DNA of 64,000 nt, taken from the NCBI RefSeq assembly GCF_024166365.1, contig NC_064819.1:632501-696500 (forward strand), written 5' to 3'. Shown piece by piece: positions 1-12,248 of the stretch (its first letter is position 1; every line of letters starts with the position of its first letter). A program made the position numbers and the translations under genes. The stretch is from Elephas maximus indicus (lineage: Eukaryota > Chordata > Mammalia > Proboscidea > Elephantidae). The notes beneath the pieces were generated by a model that ran no database searches, was not told the DNA's origin, and saw nothing but the letters and a program-made list of their open reading frames with translations.

Positions 1-1365
1 CGACATATCAACACTCTCCCCTTTTCAACCTTGGGTTCCCCATTACCAGCTCTCCTGTTCCCTTCTGTCTTTTCATTCTTGTCTCTGAGCTGGTGTGCCC
101 ATTTAGTTTAGTTTTGTTTTGTTTTATGGGCCTTTCTAATCTTTGGCAGAAGGTTGAACTTCAGGAGTGACTTTGGTACTGAGTTACAAGCATGTTCGGG
201 GGCCATACTTTCAGGGCATACTCTCAGGGTTTCTCCAGTCCCTGTCAGATGAGTAAGACTGGTTTTTTTTTTTTTTTTTTTTTTTTTAAGTGAGTTAGAC
301 TTTTGTTGTAAATTTTTCTCAAGCTCTGTCCGGGACCCTCTATTGTGATCCCTGTCAGAGCAATCAATGGTGGTATGCTGGGCACCATCGAGTTATGCTG
401 AACTCAATCTGGTGAAAGCTGTAGTACTTGTGGTCCATCAGTTATTTGGACTAATCTTTCCCTTGTATCTTTGGTTTTCTTCATTCTCCATTGCTCCAGA
501 TGTGGTGAGACCAGTGGAGTATGTTAGATGGCCGATCAGAAGCTTCTAAGACCCCAGATGCTACTCATCAAAGTACAATGTAGAACATTTCCATTGTAAA
601 AGATGTTATGCCAATTGAGCTAGCTGTTCCCTGAGACCATGGTCCCCATAGCCCTCAGCCCAGAAATTTGATCTCTTGGGGAGTTTGGAAGTGTCTATGG
701 ATTTTCTATGACCTTGCCTTGGACAGGTTGTGCTGGATTCCCCAGTATCGTGTACTGTCTTATCCTTCACCAAAGCTTCTGCTTACTTACTGTCTTTTTA
801 TGGGTTTTACATTCCTACCCTTCCCCTCCCTCGTAACCATCAAAGATTGTTTATTTTTTTGTGTAAACTTTTTTTATGAATTTGTCCTTTTATGATTGAC
901 TCATTTCATTCAGCATAATGCCCGCCAAATTCATCCATGTTATGAGATGCTTCGCAGATTCATCATTTTTCTTCATCTTTGCATAGTATTCCATTGTGCA
1001 TATGTACCATAGTTTGTTTACCCATTCATCTGCTGACGAGCATCTAGGTTGTTTCCATTTTTTTGCTGTTGTGAACAGTGCTACAATGAACGTGGGTGTG
1101 CATATGTCTATTCATGTGATGGCTTTTATTTCTCTAGGATGTATTCCTAGGAGTGGAATTGCTGGATCATATAGTATTTCTCTTTCTTGCTTTGTAAGGA
1201 AGCACCGTATTGTTTTCCAAAATGGTTGTACCCTTTTGAATTTCCACCAGTAGTGCATAAGAGTTCCAATCTCCCTGCAGCCTCTCCCATGTTTTTTTTC
1301 TGTTTTTTAATTCGTGCCAGTAATGCCAGGGTGAGATGGAATCTCATTGTGGTTGTTTTTTTTTC
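1..1365 (-). mobile_element. L1 LINE 3' part, antisense
   Basis: Reading the minus strand gives the C-terminal end of L1 ORF2 (about 880-1365) followed by an L1 3' UTR. The 3' UTR text closely matches the one at 56500-57400, so both belong to one subfamily. A long T run at 262-287 is an expansion inside the UTR. The copy runs off the left edge of the window. All frames are broken by stops, so it is a dead copy. The subfamily is not determined. Confidence 0.85.
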
Positions 1366-4300
1366 CTCTCTTTTTTTTTTTTTTTATTGTGCTTTAAGTG
1401 AAAGTTTACAATTCAAGTCAGTTTCTCATACAAAAACTTATACACACATTGTTATGTGACCCTAGTTGGCCTCCCTATAATGTGACAGCACACTCCTCCT
1501 CCCTACAATTTCCCATGTCCATTTTCCATGTCCATTCACCCAGCTCCTGTGCCCCCTGCCTTCTCATCTCACCTCCAGACAGGAGCTGCCCACATAGCCT
1601 CATGTGTCTACTTGAGCTAAGAATCACACTCCTCACCGGTATCATTTTATGTTTTATAGTCCAGTCTAATCTTAGTCTGAAGACTTGGCTTCGGGAATGG
1701 TTTTAGTCTTGGGCTAACAGACAGTCTGGGATCCGTGTCCTCTGGGGTCCCTCCAGTCTCAGTCAAACCATCAGGTCTGGTCTTTTTACTAGAATTTGAG
1801 TTCTGCATCCCACTTTTCTCATGCTCCATCAGGGATTCTCTGTTGTGTCCCCTGTCAGGGCAGTAGGTGGTGATAGCCGGGCACCATCTAGTTCTTCCAG
1901 TCTCGGGCTGAAGGAGTCTCTGGTTTATGAGGCCCTTTCTGTCTCTTAGTGGTGGTCTTCATTCTCCTTTGTTCCAGGTGGGTTGAGAGCAATTGATGCA
2001 TCTTAGATGGCCACTTGCTAGCTTTTAAGACCCCAGACATCACTCACCAAAGTGGGATGCGGAACGTTTTCTTAACACACTTTGTTATGCCAATTGACCT
2101 AGATGTCCCCTGAAATCATGGTCCCCAGACCCCTGCCCCTGCTTCTCTGTCCCTTGAAGTGTTTGTTGTATTCAGGAAACTTCTTAGCTTTTGGTTTAGT
2201 CCAGTTGTGCTGACTTCCTCTGTATTGTGTGTTGAACTTCCCTTCACCTAAAATAGTTTTTGTCTGCGGATATCCCTCTTCCTCACTGTGCAAATAATGT
2301 TTTCTTCTGTGTTTAAACTATTTCTTGAGTTCTTATAATAGTGGTCTCATACAATATTTGTCCTTTTGCGACTGACTAATTTCACTCAGCATAATGCCTT
2401 CCAGATTCCTCCATGTTATGAGATGTTTCATGGATTCATCATTGTTCTTTATCATTGGGTAGTATTCCATCGTGTAACATACCATAATATGATTATCCAT
2501 TCATCTATTGATGGGTACCTTGGTTGTTTCCATCTTTTTGCTATTGTGAACAGTGCTGCAATGAACATAGGTATGCATATATCTATTCATGTGAGGGCTC
2601 TTATTTCTCTAGGTTATATTCCAAGGAATGGGATTGCTGGATCATATGGTAGTTCTATTTCCAGCTTTTTAAGGAAGTGCCAAACTGATTTCCAAAGTGG
2701 TTGTACCACCCTACATTCCCACAAACAATGCATAAGTGTTCCAGTCTCTCCAACACTTATTATGTTGTGTTTTTTGGATTAATGCTAGCCTTGTTGGGGT
2801 GAGATGGTATCTCATTGTAGTTTTGATTTACATTTTTCTAATGGCCAATGATCGTGAGCATTTCCTCATGTATCTGTTAGCCACCTGAATGTTTTCTTTA
2901 GTGAAGTGTTTGTCCATTTCCTTTGCCCGTTGTTTAATTGGGTTATTTGTCTTTTTGTAGTTGAGTTTTTGCAGTATCATGTAGATTTTAGAGGTCCGAT
3001 GCTGACTGGAAATGTCATAGCTAAAAACTTTTTCCCAGTCTGTAAGTAATCTTTTTACTGTTTTGGTGAAGTCTTTGGATGAGCATAGTTTGATTTTTAG
3101 GAATTCCCAGTTATCTAGTTTCTCTTCTGGTGTTTGCGCATCGTTCATAATGTTTTGTATACAGTTTATGCCATGTATTAGGGTTCCTAGTGTTGTCCCT
3201 ATTTTTTCTTCCATGATCTTTATCATTTTAGATTTTGTATTTAGGTCTTTGATCCATTTTGAGTTAGTTTTTGTGCATGGCTTGAGGTATGGGTCTTATT
3301 TTATTTTTTAGCAGATGGATACCCAGTTATACCAATACCATTTGATAGAGACTGTCTTTTCCCCATTTAACACACTTTGGGCCTTTGTCAAATATCAGCT
3401 GCTCATAAGTGGATGAATTTATGTCTGGATTCTCAATTCTGTTGTACCAGTACCAGGCTGTTTTGCCTACCGTGGCAGTATAATAGGTTCTAAAATCAGG
3501 TAGTGTGAGGCCTCGCATTTTGTTCTTCTTTTCTGGTAATGCTTTACTTATCTGGGGCCTCTTCCCTTTCCATATGAAGTTGGTGATTTGTTTCTCCATC
3601 TCATTAAAAATGCCATTGGAATTTGAATTGGGATTTCATTGTATCCGTAGAATGCTTTGGATAGAATAGATATTTTCACAATGTTGAGTCTTCCTATCCA
3701 TGAGCAAGGTATGTTTTCAACTTATGTAAGTCTCTTTTGGTTTCTTGTGGTAGTGTCTTGTAGTTTTCCTTGTCTTTTACATCTCTGGTTAGTTTTATTC
3801 CTAAGTATTTTATCTTCTTGGGAGCTGTTGTATATGGTATTAATTTGGTGATTTCCTCTTTGAAGTTCTCTTTGTTGGTATAGAGGAGTTCAACTGATTT
3901 TTGTATGTTTATCTTGTATCCTGATGCTTTGCTGAGCTCTTTTATTAGTTGCAGTAGTTTTCTTGTGGATTCTTTAGGGTTTTCTGTTTATAAGATCATA
4001 TCATCTGCAAATAGAGATTCTTTTAATTCTTCTTTACCAATTCGGACGCCTTTATTTCCTTTCGTAGCCTAATTGCTCTGGCTAGGACTTCCAGCACAAT
4101 GTTGAATAAGAGTGGTGATAAAGGACATCCTTGTCTTGTTCCCGTTCTCAAGCAGAATGCTTTCAGACTCTTGGCTTTGTATAAATGCCCTTTTTTATGT
4201 TGAGGAATTTCCCTTCTATTCCTCAATTTTGCTGAGAGTTTTTATGATGAATGGGTATTGAACTTTGTCAAATGCCTTTTCTGCATCAATTGATAAGATC

Positions 4301-4979
4301 ATGTGGTTCTTGTCTTTTGTTTTACTTATGTGGTGGATTACATTGATTGTTTTTCTAATGTTGAACCATCCCTGCATACCTGGTATGAATTCCACTTGGT
4401 CGTGGTGAATTATTTTTTTGATATGTTGCTAATTCTACTGGGTAGAGTTTTGCTAAGGATTTTTGGGTCTAAGTTCATGAGGGATATTGGCCTGTAATTT
4501 TCTTTTTTTGTGGCGTGTCTATGTGGTTTTGGTATCAGGGTTATGCTGGCTTCATAGAATGAGTTTGGGAGTATTCCATCCTTTTCTATGCTCTGAAATA
4601 CCTTTAGTAGTAGTAGTGTTAACTCCTCTATAAAAATTTGGTAGAATTCTCCAGTGAAGCCATCATGGCCAGGGCTTTATTTATTTATTTTTGTGGGGAG
4701 TTTTTAAATTACCTTTTCAATCTCTTCTTTTGTTATAGGTTTATTTAGTTCTACCTCTGTTTGTGTTAGTTTAGTTAGGTACTGAGTTTCTAGAAATTTG
4801 TCCATTTCCTCTAGGTTTTCAAATTTGTTAGAGTACAATTTTTTATAGTATTGTGTTACAATTCTTTTAATTTCTGTTGGGTCTGTTGTGATATTGCCCA
4901 TATCATTTCTTATTTGGGTTATTTGCTTCCTTTCCTGTTTTTCTTTTGTCAGTTTGGCCAATGGTTTATCGATTTGTTA
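1366..4979 (-). mobile_element. L1 LINE, antisense, 5'-truncated, with ORF2 remnants
   Basis: A poly(T) run at 1371-1385 marks the 3' tail of a minus-strand L1. It is followed by a 3' UTR of the type also seen at 32.85 kb and 47.12 kb, then ORF2 in pieces. Minus-strand fragments at 2828-3226 (C-terminal domain), 3327-3599, 4023-4226 (reverse transcriptase block containing [15 protein letters not shown]) and 4704-4961 appear in proper L1 order. Stops and frameshifts separate them, so no active protein is encoded. The copy lies head-to-tail between two other antisense L1 pieces and probably inserted into the first. Confidence 0.85.
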
Positions 4980-6105
4980 AGTTGTTGATGTTTTAGATAT
5001 ACTTTGGATATTAGATTCTTGTTGCGTATACGTTTTCCGAAGATATTCTCCCAGTTGCCAGCTTATCTTTTCACTTTTTTGGTAAAATTTTTTGATGAAC
5101 AAAAGTGTTTACCTTTTATGAGGTCCTATTTATTTATTTTGTCTTTTGTTTGTGCTTTTGTTATTATATTAGATAATTCATTGTTAAAAGCTAAGGCCAA
5201 CAGTGTTACTCCTGCATTTTCTTCTAAGAATTTTATGGTTTTAGTTTGCACACATTTAGGTCCTTAATCCATTTTTTAATTTGTTTTGTGTATGATGTGA
5301 GGTGGATCCTGTTTCATATTTCTGCATGTGGAAATATGGTTTTCCCAACACCATTTATTGAAGAGGCTCTTCTTTTCTCATCGAATGGACTTAGCACCTT
5401 TGTAAAAAATTAGTTGAACGTAGACGGGTTTCTTTCTGGACTCTCAATTTTATTCCATTGGTCTGTGTGTGTTATTGTTATACCAGTACAATGCTGTTTT
5501 GATTACTATAGCAGTATAATATGTTTTAAAATCAGGAAGTATGAGTCCTCATACTTTGTTCTACTCTTTCAACATTGCTTTAGCTATTTGGGACCTCTTG
5601 CCATTCCATATAAAGTTGAAGATTGGTTTTTCAATTTCTGTAAAGAAGACTGTTAGAATTTTGATTAGGATTGTGTTGAATCTACAGATCCCTTTGGATA
5701 GTATTGACAACTTAACAGTACTAAGTCTTTGAATACATGAACGTGGGATATCTTTCCATTTATTTAAGTCTTCCTTAATCTCTTTCAGCAGTGTTTTATA
5801 ATTTTCATTGTATAAGACCTTCACGTCCCTGGTTATATTTAGTCCTAGGTATTTTATTCTCTTAGATGCTGTTGTAAATGGAATTGTTTCCCTAATTTCC
5901 CTTTCAGATTTCCTATCACTGGTGTATAGAAACCCAATTGATTTTTGTTTGTTGACCTTGTACCCTGCAGCTTTGCTAAATTTCTCTTTTAGCTCTGGAA
6001 GTTTTCTTGTGGACCTTCTGGGATTTTCTATATATAGGACTGGGTTGGTTGGTGGGTATATATAGGATCATTAAAATAAAAAGCAAATAGAGATAGTTTC
6101 ACTTC
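4980..6105 (-). mobile_element. L1 LINE ORF2 fragment, antisense, distinct copy
   Basis: At 4980 the text jumps back to an L1 position already passed at about 2950-3080, so this is a separate L1 segment. Minus-strand coding remnants include 5561-5824, with the L1 ORF2 stretch FFTEIEKPIFNFIWNGK. It may be the continuation of the copy at 1-1365, split by the middle copy. About 150 bp of L1 would then be missing at the junction and no clear duplication is visible. Confidence 0.75.
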
Positions 6106-6112
6106 TTCTAGT

Positions 6113-6252
6113 CCATAGGGTTCTCATTGCTATAATCTTTATGGAAGCAGGTAACCAGGCCTGTCTTCTTTGAAGCCATTGAGTGGATTTGAACTGCCAG
6201 CCTTTCGGTTATCAGCCAAGCACAAACTGGTTTTGCCACCCAGGGTCCTGCA
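6113..6252 (-). mobile_element. Old RTE-tailed SINE fragment, antisense
   Basis: The text contains the typical antisense SINE blocks: a degraded 'tccatagggtt' block, 'gatttgaactgccagccttt', 'ggttatcagccaagc' and the inverted head 'cacccagggtcctg'. It is more diverged than the young AfroSINEs elsewhere in the window. Confidence 0.75.
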
Positions 6253-6254
6253 CT

Positions 6255-6365
6255 AAGTGGACTTGGGTCCAAATCCTGGCTGTGTCTACTTTCTATTTGA
6301 ACTTTAACAAGTTACTTCACCTCTTTGTGTCTCAGCTTTCTTATCTGTCAAATGTTTGTGCATGT
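6255..6365 (-). repeat. MIR fragment, antisense
   Basis: The stretch reads like the antisense core of MIR: 'gtccaaatcctggctgtg', 'aacaagttacttcacctctt', then 'ttatctgtcaaatg'. This is an ancient tRNA-derived SINE shared by all mammals. Confidence 0.65.
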
Positions 6366-7072
6366 AAACTGACCCTTGCTGGTTTTCTTCAGTCTCTCAC
6401 TCTTCTTACTTTCCATAAGCCACCACCATGCCTCATTGCATACAGTTTCACTCTAAACTCTAGGCTAAACATGGAGGCAAACATCCTTTTCATCTTGTCC
6501 CACCCTTAACATCCTTAAGTAAGGCTCATCTTTGCAAGAAAAGTAAAAATTTTAATAGAGAACACAAAGAAAATGATTATAAATCACAGATAACATACTA
6601 ATCACCATGTTTTCAGAACACAGGATTCTGATCTCAAGATGACCAATTAGAGTAGATCCTGACCCTAAAGTCTTGGCTTTGCTTTTAGGTGCCCGTCAGA
6701 CATTGGCTCCCACTTGGCCTGGTGGCCACCTGGAGCTTCTAATCTCTTATTCCTGTCCTAGCATCTGGCCTATCAGCCCATCAGGTACCGAACTTCAGCC
6801 AATTGCAAAAGATTATTCCTGAATGATATGTGAATGCTTTCCTTCTTCAGACCTTAAAATCATATTACCTACATGGCCCTTTGCTGAATGTCAGTGTTGG
6901 ATCCATGGAACATGAGTAGCTCTCATGCCTGCTTCTGGGGACCTGGAGTGACTGGCACTCAGAGTGTCCTCCAGTGAAGGACATCACCCCTCAAGCCTCA
7001 TGTCTGGTTCCTGTCCTCCTTTGAGACCTGCAGGATTCACTTGGGGAAGAATCTCCCCCATACAGGGCGGCA
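6366..7072. other. TMPRSS7 intron, no feature recognised
   Basis: I see no exon, repeat hallmark or simple-sequence tract here. The upstream exons of TMPRSS7 (first CUB, SEA and transmembrane segments) are not visible before 8435 and must lie left of the window. Confidence 0.5.
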
Positions 7073-7555
7073 GCCTAATTTATCATTGTTGTTGTTAGCT
7101 TCTCTTCAGCCAACTCATGACGACTTTACGTATAATAGAACAAAAATGTTGCCCAGTCCTATATCGTCCTCACAATCACCAGCATATTCAAGTCCATTGT
7201 TGCAGCTACTGACTGTGCCAATCCATCTCACCAAGGGTCTCCCTTGCCTTCGTTGGCCCTCTTCATCAAACACGACATCCTCTTCTAGCGATTAATACCT
7301 CTTGATGACATGGCCAAAGCAAACAAGTTGGACAGTGTTCTGTTGTGATCCATAAGGTTTTGAATGGCTAATTTTTGGAATTAGATCCCACTCCTTTCTT
7401 CCTAGTCTGTCTTAGTCTGGAAGCTCCACAGAAACTTGTACACCATGGGTGACCCTGCAGGTATTTGAAATATTAATGGCATAACTTCCAGCATCACAAC
7501 AGCTCACAAGCCACTACAGTATGACAAACTGACAGACGGGTGGTGGAACTTGTCA
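7073..7555 (-). mobile_element. RTE 3' fragment joined to an RTE-tailed SINE body, antisense
   Basis: The left part (7081-7320) is an antisense RTE 3' end: (GTT)n, then 'caactcatgacgac', then 'gcagctactgactgtgccaa'. From about 7330 it continues with the body of the SINE seen in sense at 60.2 kb and 32.3 kb ('gttgtgatccataaggtttt', 'ttcttcctagtctgtcttag'). Comparable mixtures occur at 34.0 kb and 35.5 kb, so this arrangement is a family and not a chance junction. Confidence 0.65.
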
Positions 7556-7989
7556 TAGGCCCTAGTCTTACTAACCACAATGCTCATATAATAAGAATTA
7601 TTGACAGAAGAGTCATTTTCTCACAAAGATACTGGGAACCTGGGAAGCATTAGGCAATAAAAGAGGTAAGAAAAAAATCAAGGTAGATAAATATTGGAGA
7701 TAGACTTCATGACTTCGAAATTTTGCTAAGGACAAGCTCTGACATGCATATCAGATTTCAATTTAGATTAAAATAATGTTGTCTTTTGCTTTAAGTGCTT
7801 CTGAATTCTTTGCATATTTTCCCTCTTAGCTCATGGTCCTCTCTGCTCAGCAAAGAGATTTGTGGGCAAAAACAGCCAAACCTTGTTTGACAGTTTACTA
7901 TACAGAAAAAAGAGAGAAGACTGGGAGATTAAACCCATATTTCTGATTATAAGTGTTGGTGAGGAAAGCAATGGGTAACAGATAGCTTA
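7556..7989. other. TMPRSS7 intron, no feature recognised
   Basis: This is ordinary AT-rich intron sequence. I see no repeat or exon that I can support. Confidence 0.5.
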
Positions 7990-8205
7990 TTGTTGTTGTT
8001 ATCTGCCCTCAAATCAATTCCTACTCATAGTGACCCCATGTGTACAGAATAGAAGTGCTCCATAGGGTTTGCAAAGCTGTGACCTTTCAGAAGCAAATCA
8101 CCATTCCTGTTTTCCAGTCTTTGAGACGGCTCTGGGTGAATTCACGTTACCAACCTTTTGGCTAATAGTTGGGTGTGTAATCATAAGCGACACCCAGGGA
8201 CTCCT
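7990..8205 (-). mobile_element. RTE-tailed SINE, antisense
   Basis: It starts with (GTT)n and 'ctactcatagtgaccccatg' and ends with the inverted head 'gacacccagggactcctc'. It lies 230 bp before a TMPRSS7 exon and does not touch the splice acceptor. Confidence 0.8.
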
Positions 8206-8434
8206 CGTTGTCGATAGTCAGAACTATTGTTCTATATAGCAGAAAACAAAATTGAGGTGACAGAAGTTACTCGATCATGGTCACTCATAAAATGAATAAA
8301 TCACTTAGCCTTACCATCAGCATCTCTGCTTATGAAGCCCAAATGAGCAAAATATTAGGGAGTTCATTGTCAGTAACAATGCAGTCAGCAGAACCTCAAG
8401 CTGTGTGTCCTCCCTGGCTCTCTTGTCTCCTCAG

Positions 8435-8571
8435 GTACTGTGGCTCCTATGTGGATCACCAGACGATTTTCCGAGTGCCCAGCCCCGTCGTTCACATCCA
8501 GCTCCAGTGCAGCTCAAGGCTTTCAGACAAGCCACTGTTGGTAGAATATGGCAGCTACAACATCAGCCAAC
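8435..8571 (+). CDS. TMPRSS7: TMPRSS7 exon: C-terminal part of a CUB domain
   Basis: TMPRSS7 (matriptase-3) is a type II transmembrane trypsin-like protease of the matriptase subfamily, with SEA, CUB and LDLa modules before the protease. This is the first of its exons in the window. The acceptor is tctcctcag/G and the donor C/gtaagc. The exon enters with the third base of a codon and leaves with one base of the next. It encodes YCGSYVDHQ through EYGSYNISQ, the end of a CUB domain, with a possible N-glycosylation site at NIS. The eight exons here give 406 residues without a frameshift or internal stop, and every junction has matching phase. Gene identity rests on recognition of the protein family and on the neighbouring C3orf52. 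Confidence 0.88.
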
Positions 8572-8904
8572 GTAAGCTTGGGATCCGTTCCCTAGAAAAC
8601 CTTAATAAAAAGTCAAACAGAGGATAACACTTTATAATGTTAAACTTTGAGAATTGAGGGAATGAAAACTGCTGCAATCAGAAGAAAATGATATAACTTT
8701 TTAATTATTACTGATTAGTAGTTGAAAATGTGATTTCTCATAGATCCCTAAGATATAGGACAAGCCCATTTCTTGATTTGTTGTTCTTCTTGCTAGGCAT
8801 AATTTCTTGTTTATATGATGTGTGCAAATACATCGAGTGGATTTCAGGCCACCAGCCATAGCTTACTTTGGCACATGACGCAAAGGGAGAGCTGGTTGGT
8901 CAAA

Positions 8905-9070
8905 ACCAAAAAATCCAAACCCATTGCTGTTGAGTTGATTCTGACTCATAGTGACCCTATAGGACAGAGTAGAACTGCCCCATCAAGTTTCCAAGGAGTG
9001 CCTGGTGGATTCGAACTACAGACCTTTTGGTTAGCAGCTGTAGCTCTTAACCACTACACCACCAAGGTTT
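8905..9070 (-). mobile_element. AfroSINE, antisense, with target-site duplication
   Basis: A near-complete antisense AfroSINE runs from 'ccaaacccattgctgttgag' to 'ccactacaccaccaaggttt'. It is flanked by ctggttggtcaaa (8892-8904) and ctggctggtcaaa (9071-9083), a 13-bp duplication with one mismatch. Confidence 0.9.
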
Positions 9071-9083
9071 CTGGCTGGTCAAA

Positions 9084-10204
9084 GAAAGTTAAATTGTCAA
9101 CCCTAGAATGAAGAACTTGAAGTTCACGTGGAGATCCACTGGAACAGTGGCCAGGAAGCAGTTTATAGAGAAAGCAATGTTTAACGAAAGTCCTCAGAGC
9201 TGGAGAGAGTAGGTAAGGACTTGCTCAGGAAACCCTCAACCAGTTTTAAAGGGGGAGTAAGTATAACCACTTAAAAGTTCATGAGGATGTGACTTGAAAG
9301 AAATCTCCTTAGACCACCAAGCCCTTCTTTGCCAATCCCTAATATACCTGCTTCTGGATTCAGAATATTGCAATTCCCAATAGGGACAGAGGGACATAGT
9401 AAATCATCTTATTTTTAATTTTTTTTCAAACTATGAACACTTCCCAGTGTCATGTTATCCCATTGTGTGCCATCAAGGCAATGGTTGATCTGACCACACA
9501 CTCTCTCGAATTCTTTTGCACAAGAGGAGGAAGGATTCATTCTTTCTATAATACCTAGCTATAAGCCCAGATTTAATGATTCCAGATGGGACGAGGAAAT
9601 GACTAACAGTCTGGTTGTAGTGGAAAGAATGACAGACTGGGAGGTAGGAGGCAGGGGTCCTGGATTTGGAGACAAGGTGCTAATGCCTCTAGGTCCAACT
9701 TTCTAAGATCAGTGGTTCCTAATGGATTTTGGGAGAGAGAGCACTTGAAAATGTAATTAAAGACATGGACTCCTCAGAATAGTGCACCTGATCACAGAGG
9801 ATTCGGAGTCACCAGAAGTCTAAAGACTGAGGAGTCCAGAGACTACATGCTAAGGATCCTGGACCGTAAGCTTCCTTCCAGCTTTTACATTCTTCCGGTC
9901 TATGTTCAAGCCCAAGGGCTGAGTCAAGAGTATGGAGACAGCAGAAGTTTGGATGTGCCTGTGAACTGGATGCAAGGTTGACTGAAACATTCTTGTGTAA
10001 TAATTGGCTTTATTCTTTGCTCTTCTCAGTTCTGCTTTTATGTCTTTCAGTCATCCACGGTCCTGATTTGGTGGAGATATTGCATAATTACTACTCCTAC
10101 CATCGGCAGCTCCCCAACCACTGAACAGTTTTTATTTCCATGCCCATATGACCTGGAGATTTTTAGGGTCTTACCCAAGGTTTTCTATTTTTTGTTGCCT
10201 CTAG
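9084..10204. other. TMPRSS7 intron, no feature recognised
   Basis: I find no recognisable repeat or exon except the polypyrimidine tract and acceptor at its right end (tgttgcctctag). Confidence 0.5.
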
Positions 10205-10312
10205 CCTGTCCTGATGGATTCTTCAGATGCTCTTCTGGCTTGTGTGTCCCTCAAGCCCAGCGCTGTGATGGGGTAAATGACTGCTTTGATGAGAGTGATG
10301 AACTTTTCTGTG
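10205..10312 (+). CDS. TMPRSS7: TMPRSS7 exon: LDL-receptor class A module 1
   Basis: The exon has an acceptor at ctctag/CC, a donor at G/gtgggt and phase 1 on both sides. It encodes one LDLa module of about 36 residues with all six cysteines: CPDGFFRCSSGLC, then RCDGVNDC, then DESDELFC. The acidic DGVNDC...DESDE stretch is the calcium cage typical of the fold. LDLa modules in matriptase relatives contribute to zymogen folding and protein contacts outside the cell. One module per phase-1 exon is the usual pattern for shuffled LDLa units. Confidence 0.92.
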
Positions 10313-10384
10313 GTGGGTATTCACCATTTAATGGGACTTTTTATTTTTTATGAATAAATAACTTGTCAGGACGTTGTTGCTGTG

Positions 10385-10865
10385 GTTGCACATCTTTGGT
10401 TTTTGTAGCTGTTATCTACTGATGCATAACAAACTATCCCAAAAGTCAGTGCTTGCAACCACCATTTATTCATGGTCCTGCGTTAGTGGGTTGTGGGATA
10501 TGGCTGATGTACGTTGGGCTCAGCTGAGTGGCTCTGCTTCAAGCTGTGTGTCCTGCTGAGCTTGACTCTTCCCAGTGGGTTGCGATCAAATTTACTCCCC
10601 ACGGTCTTTCCCTTCTTGGAGCAGGGGCAGCCATGGCAAATGGCAGAATCAAAGGAGAGGTGTGAAGAAACACAGGATTCCTCTTAAGGCTTGGACTTGG
10701 AACTGGCATACCATCACTAGAGTCCATATTCCACTGGTCAAAGAAAATCACTTAGCTGAGGCCAAAGTCAAGGACCAGGGAAATTCACTCTGCTCAACCT
10801 GGTGCCATGCAAGGGGCGGGGGGGTGGGGGTGCGGGTGCATAACACTACCAAGGGGTGAAGATCT
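10385..10865 (-). repeat. Probable ancient LTR/MER-type repeat, antisense
   Basis: The text 'ctgatgcataacaaactatc', then 'gcaaccaccatttattcatg', then 'gggctcagctgagtggctct' resembles a common mammalian medium-reiteration repeat. I cannot name the family with certainty. A G-rich tract lies at 10814-10836. Confidence 0.45.
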
Positions 10866-11423
10866 GAGGCTAATAGCTTAAACCAATCAAATCTTAAACA
10901 CAGCAATTGTATTTTAAAGCACTGGTCCTCCATCTAGAGAGAAGCTCAGAATCTGCAGATAACTAAGCTCTGTCAGTGTGTTCATTTGTGGAACAGAGGT
11001 GTTGTTTGTGGGTGGTAAAGTTGGGTTTTTCTTTTTCTTTTTTAACCTGAACACCCTGCATTGTTTTTACATTGATGCTTACTAAGTGTTGGGGTATCAG
11101 ATATCCCTTCTTTGAGGGGAGAGACTCTGACTTGGTCTTTTCATTACTACTTGCACCTCGTTCCTGAATCCATCTCCAGTTTCAGGGAGCAGTACGGGGA
11201 AAACAGTTCACTAGATCATGTGACACCAATGGCCACACTTTCTCATACTAAAAATCCAGGGTATTTAATTCAATACAATTATGATGCTGATGCTATGGAA
11301 CTTCTTTCATATTCTTGGAGACACATTACAGTTAATACAATGAAAAAAATTTACTTAAAAAAGATGACTTGCAACCCCAAACATTATTTATTGACAAAAC
11401 TAAATAAAACTCCCTTATTGTGT
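10866..11423. other. TMPRSS7 intron, no feature recognised
   Basis: There is no exon or repeat I can support. The right end borders a young AfroSINE. Confidence 0.45.
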
Positions 11424-11596
11424 ATTGGAAACCCTGGTGGCGTAGTGGTTAAGTGCTACGGCTGCTAACCAAAAGGTTGGCAGTTCAAATCCACCAGGCG
11501 CTCCTTGGAAACTTTATGGGGCAGTTCTACTCTGTCCTATACGGTCGCTATGAGTCAGAATTGACTAGACAGCAGTGGGTTTGGTTTGGTTTGGTA
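11424..11596 (+). mobile_element. AfroSINE, sense
   Basis: This is a full-length-looking copy. The tRNA-like head 'cctggtggcgtagtggttaa' is followed by a B-box-like 'ggcagttcaaatcc', then 'ctatacggtcgctatgagtc' and a (GGTTT)n end. Family knowledge: AfroSINEs are restricted to afrotherians and use RTE machinery. Confidence 0.92.
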
Positions 11597-11679
11597 TCCT
11601 GGAGACCATTTAAATCTATAGCATCTTCTGTTTCTTAGAAAAATGGTGATTACTGCCCATTATATAGTGATTGGGCTTG

Positions 11680-11790
11680 CTTTTTTTTTTTTTTTTTTAC
11701 ATAACTAGTATTCTCTGTGGGCAGTTCTACTGTGACCTATAGGGTCGTTATGAGTCAGAAATGACTCAACAGGAATGGGTTTCAGTATTC
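11680..11790 (+). mobile_element. T run plus AfroSINE 3' fragment, sense
   Basis: A T run (11681-11698) is followed, after about 20 bp, by the 3' half of an AfroSINE from 'gggcagttctactgtgacct' to 'caggaatgggttt'. The head is missing. Confidence 0.75.
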
Positions 11791-11934
11791 TTTGCTATGA
11801 TGTTCCAAACAAATATGATTATATGTTACTTTACAATAAGGGGCACTTTTTAGTAATCATTATTTCACATTGTGCCATTTCAGGACAGCAGCATCCTCCC
11901 CTCTTTGCCTCTGTCTCACCCTCCACAGAAGATG

Positions 11935-12145
11935 TTGTTGTTAGGTGCCATTGAGTAGATTTTGATTCATAGTGACCCCATGTGACCAAGTAGAGCTGCC
12001 TGATCGGGTTTTCTAGGCTGTAATCTTTACAGAAGCAGATTTCCAAATCTTTCTGCCATGGAGCCACTGGGTGGGTTTAAACAGCCAACATTTTGGTTAG
12101 CAGCCGAGCGCTTGACCGTGGTGCCACCAGTGCTCCTTTCCGCAG
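11935..12145 (-). mobile_element. RTE-tailed SINE, antisense
   Basis: It starts with (GTT)n and 'aggtgccattgagtagattt' and contains the longer middle block 'ctgtaatctttacagaagca', which marks a different subfamily from the short AfroSINEs. It ends near 'gtgccaccagtgctcc'. Confidence 0.85.
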
Positions 12146-12248
12146 AAGATACCTCTGCAAAAACCAGGAGAAGATGAACAAAAATGATGACTTCCCACAA
12201 AACCAGAAATGCCTAGGGAATTATACCTTTTTTTTTTTAGTGCTTGCT

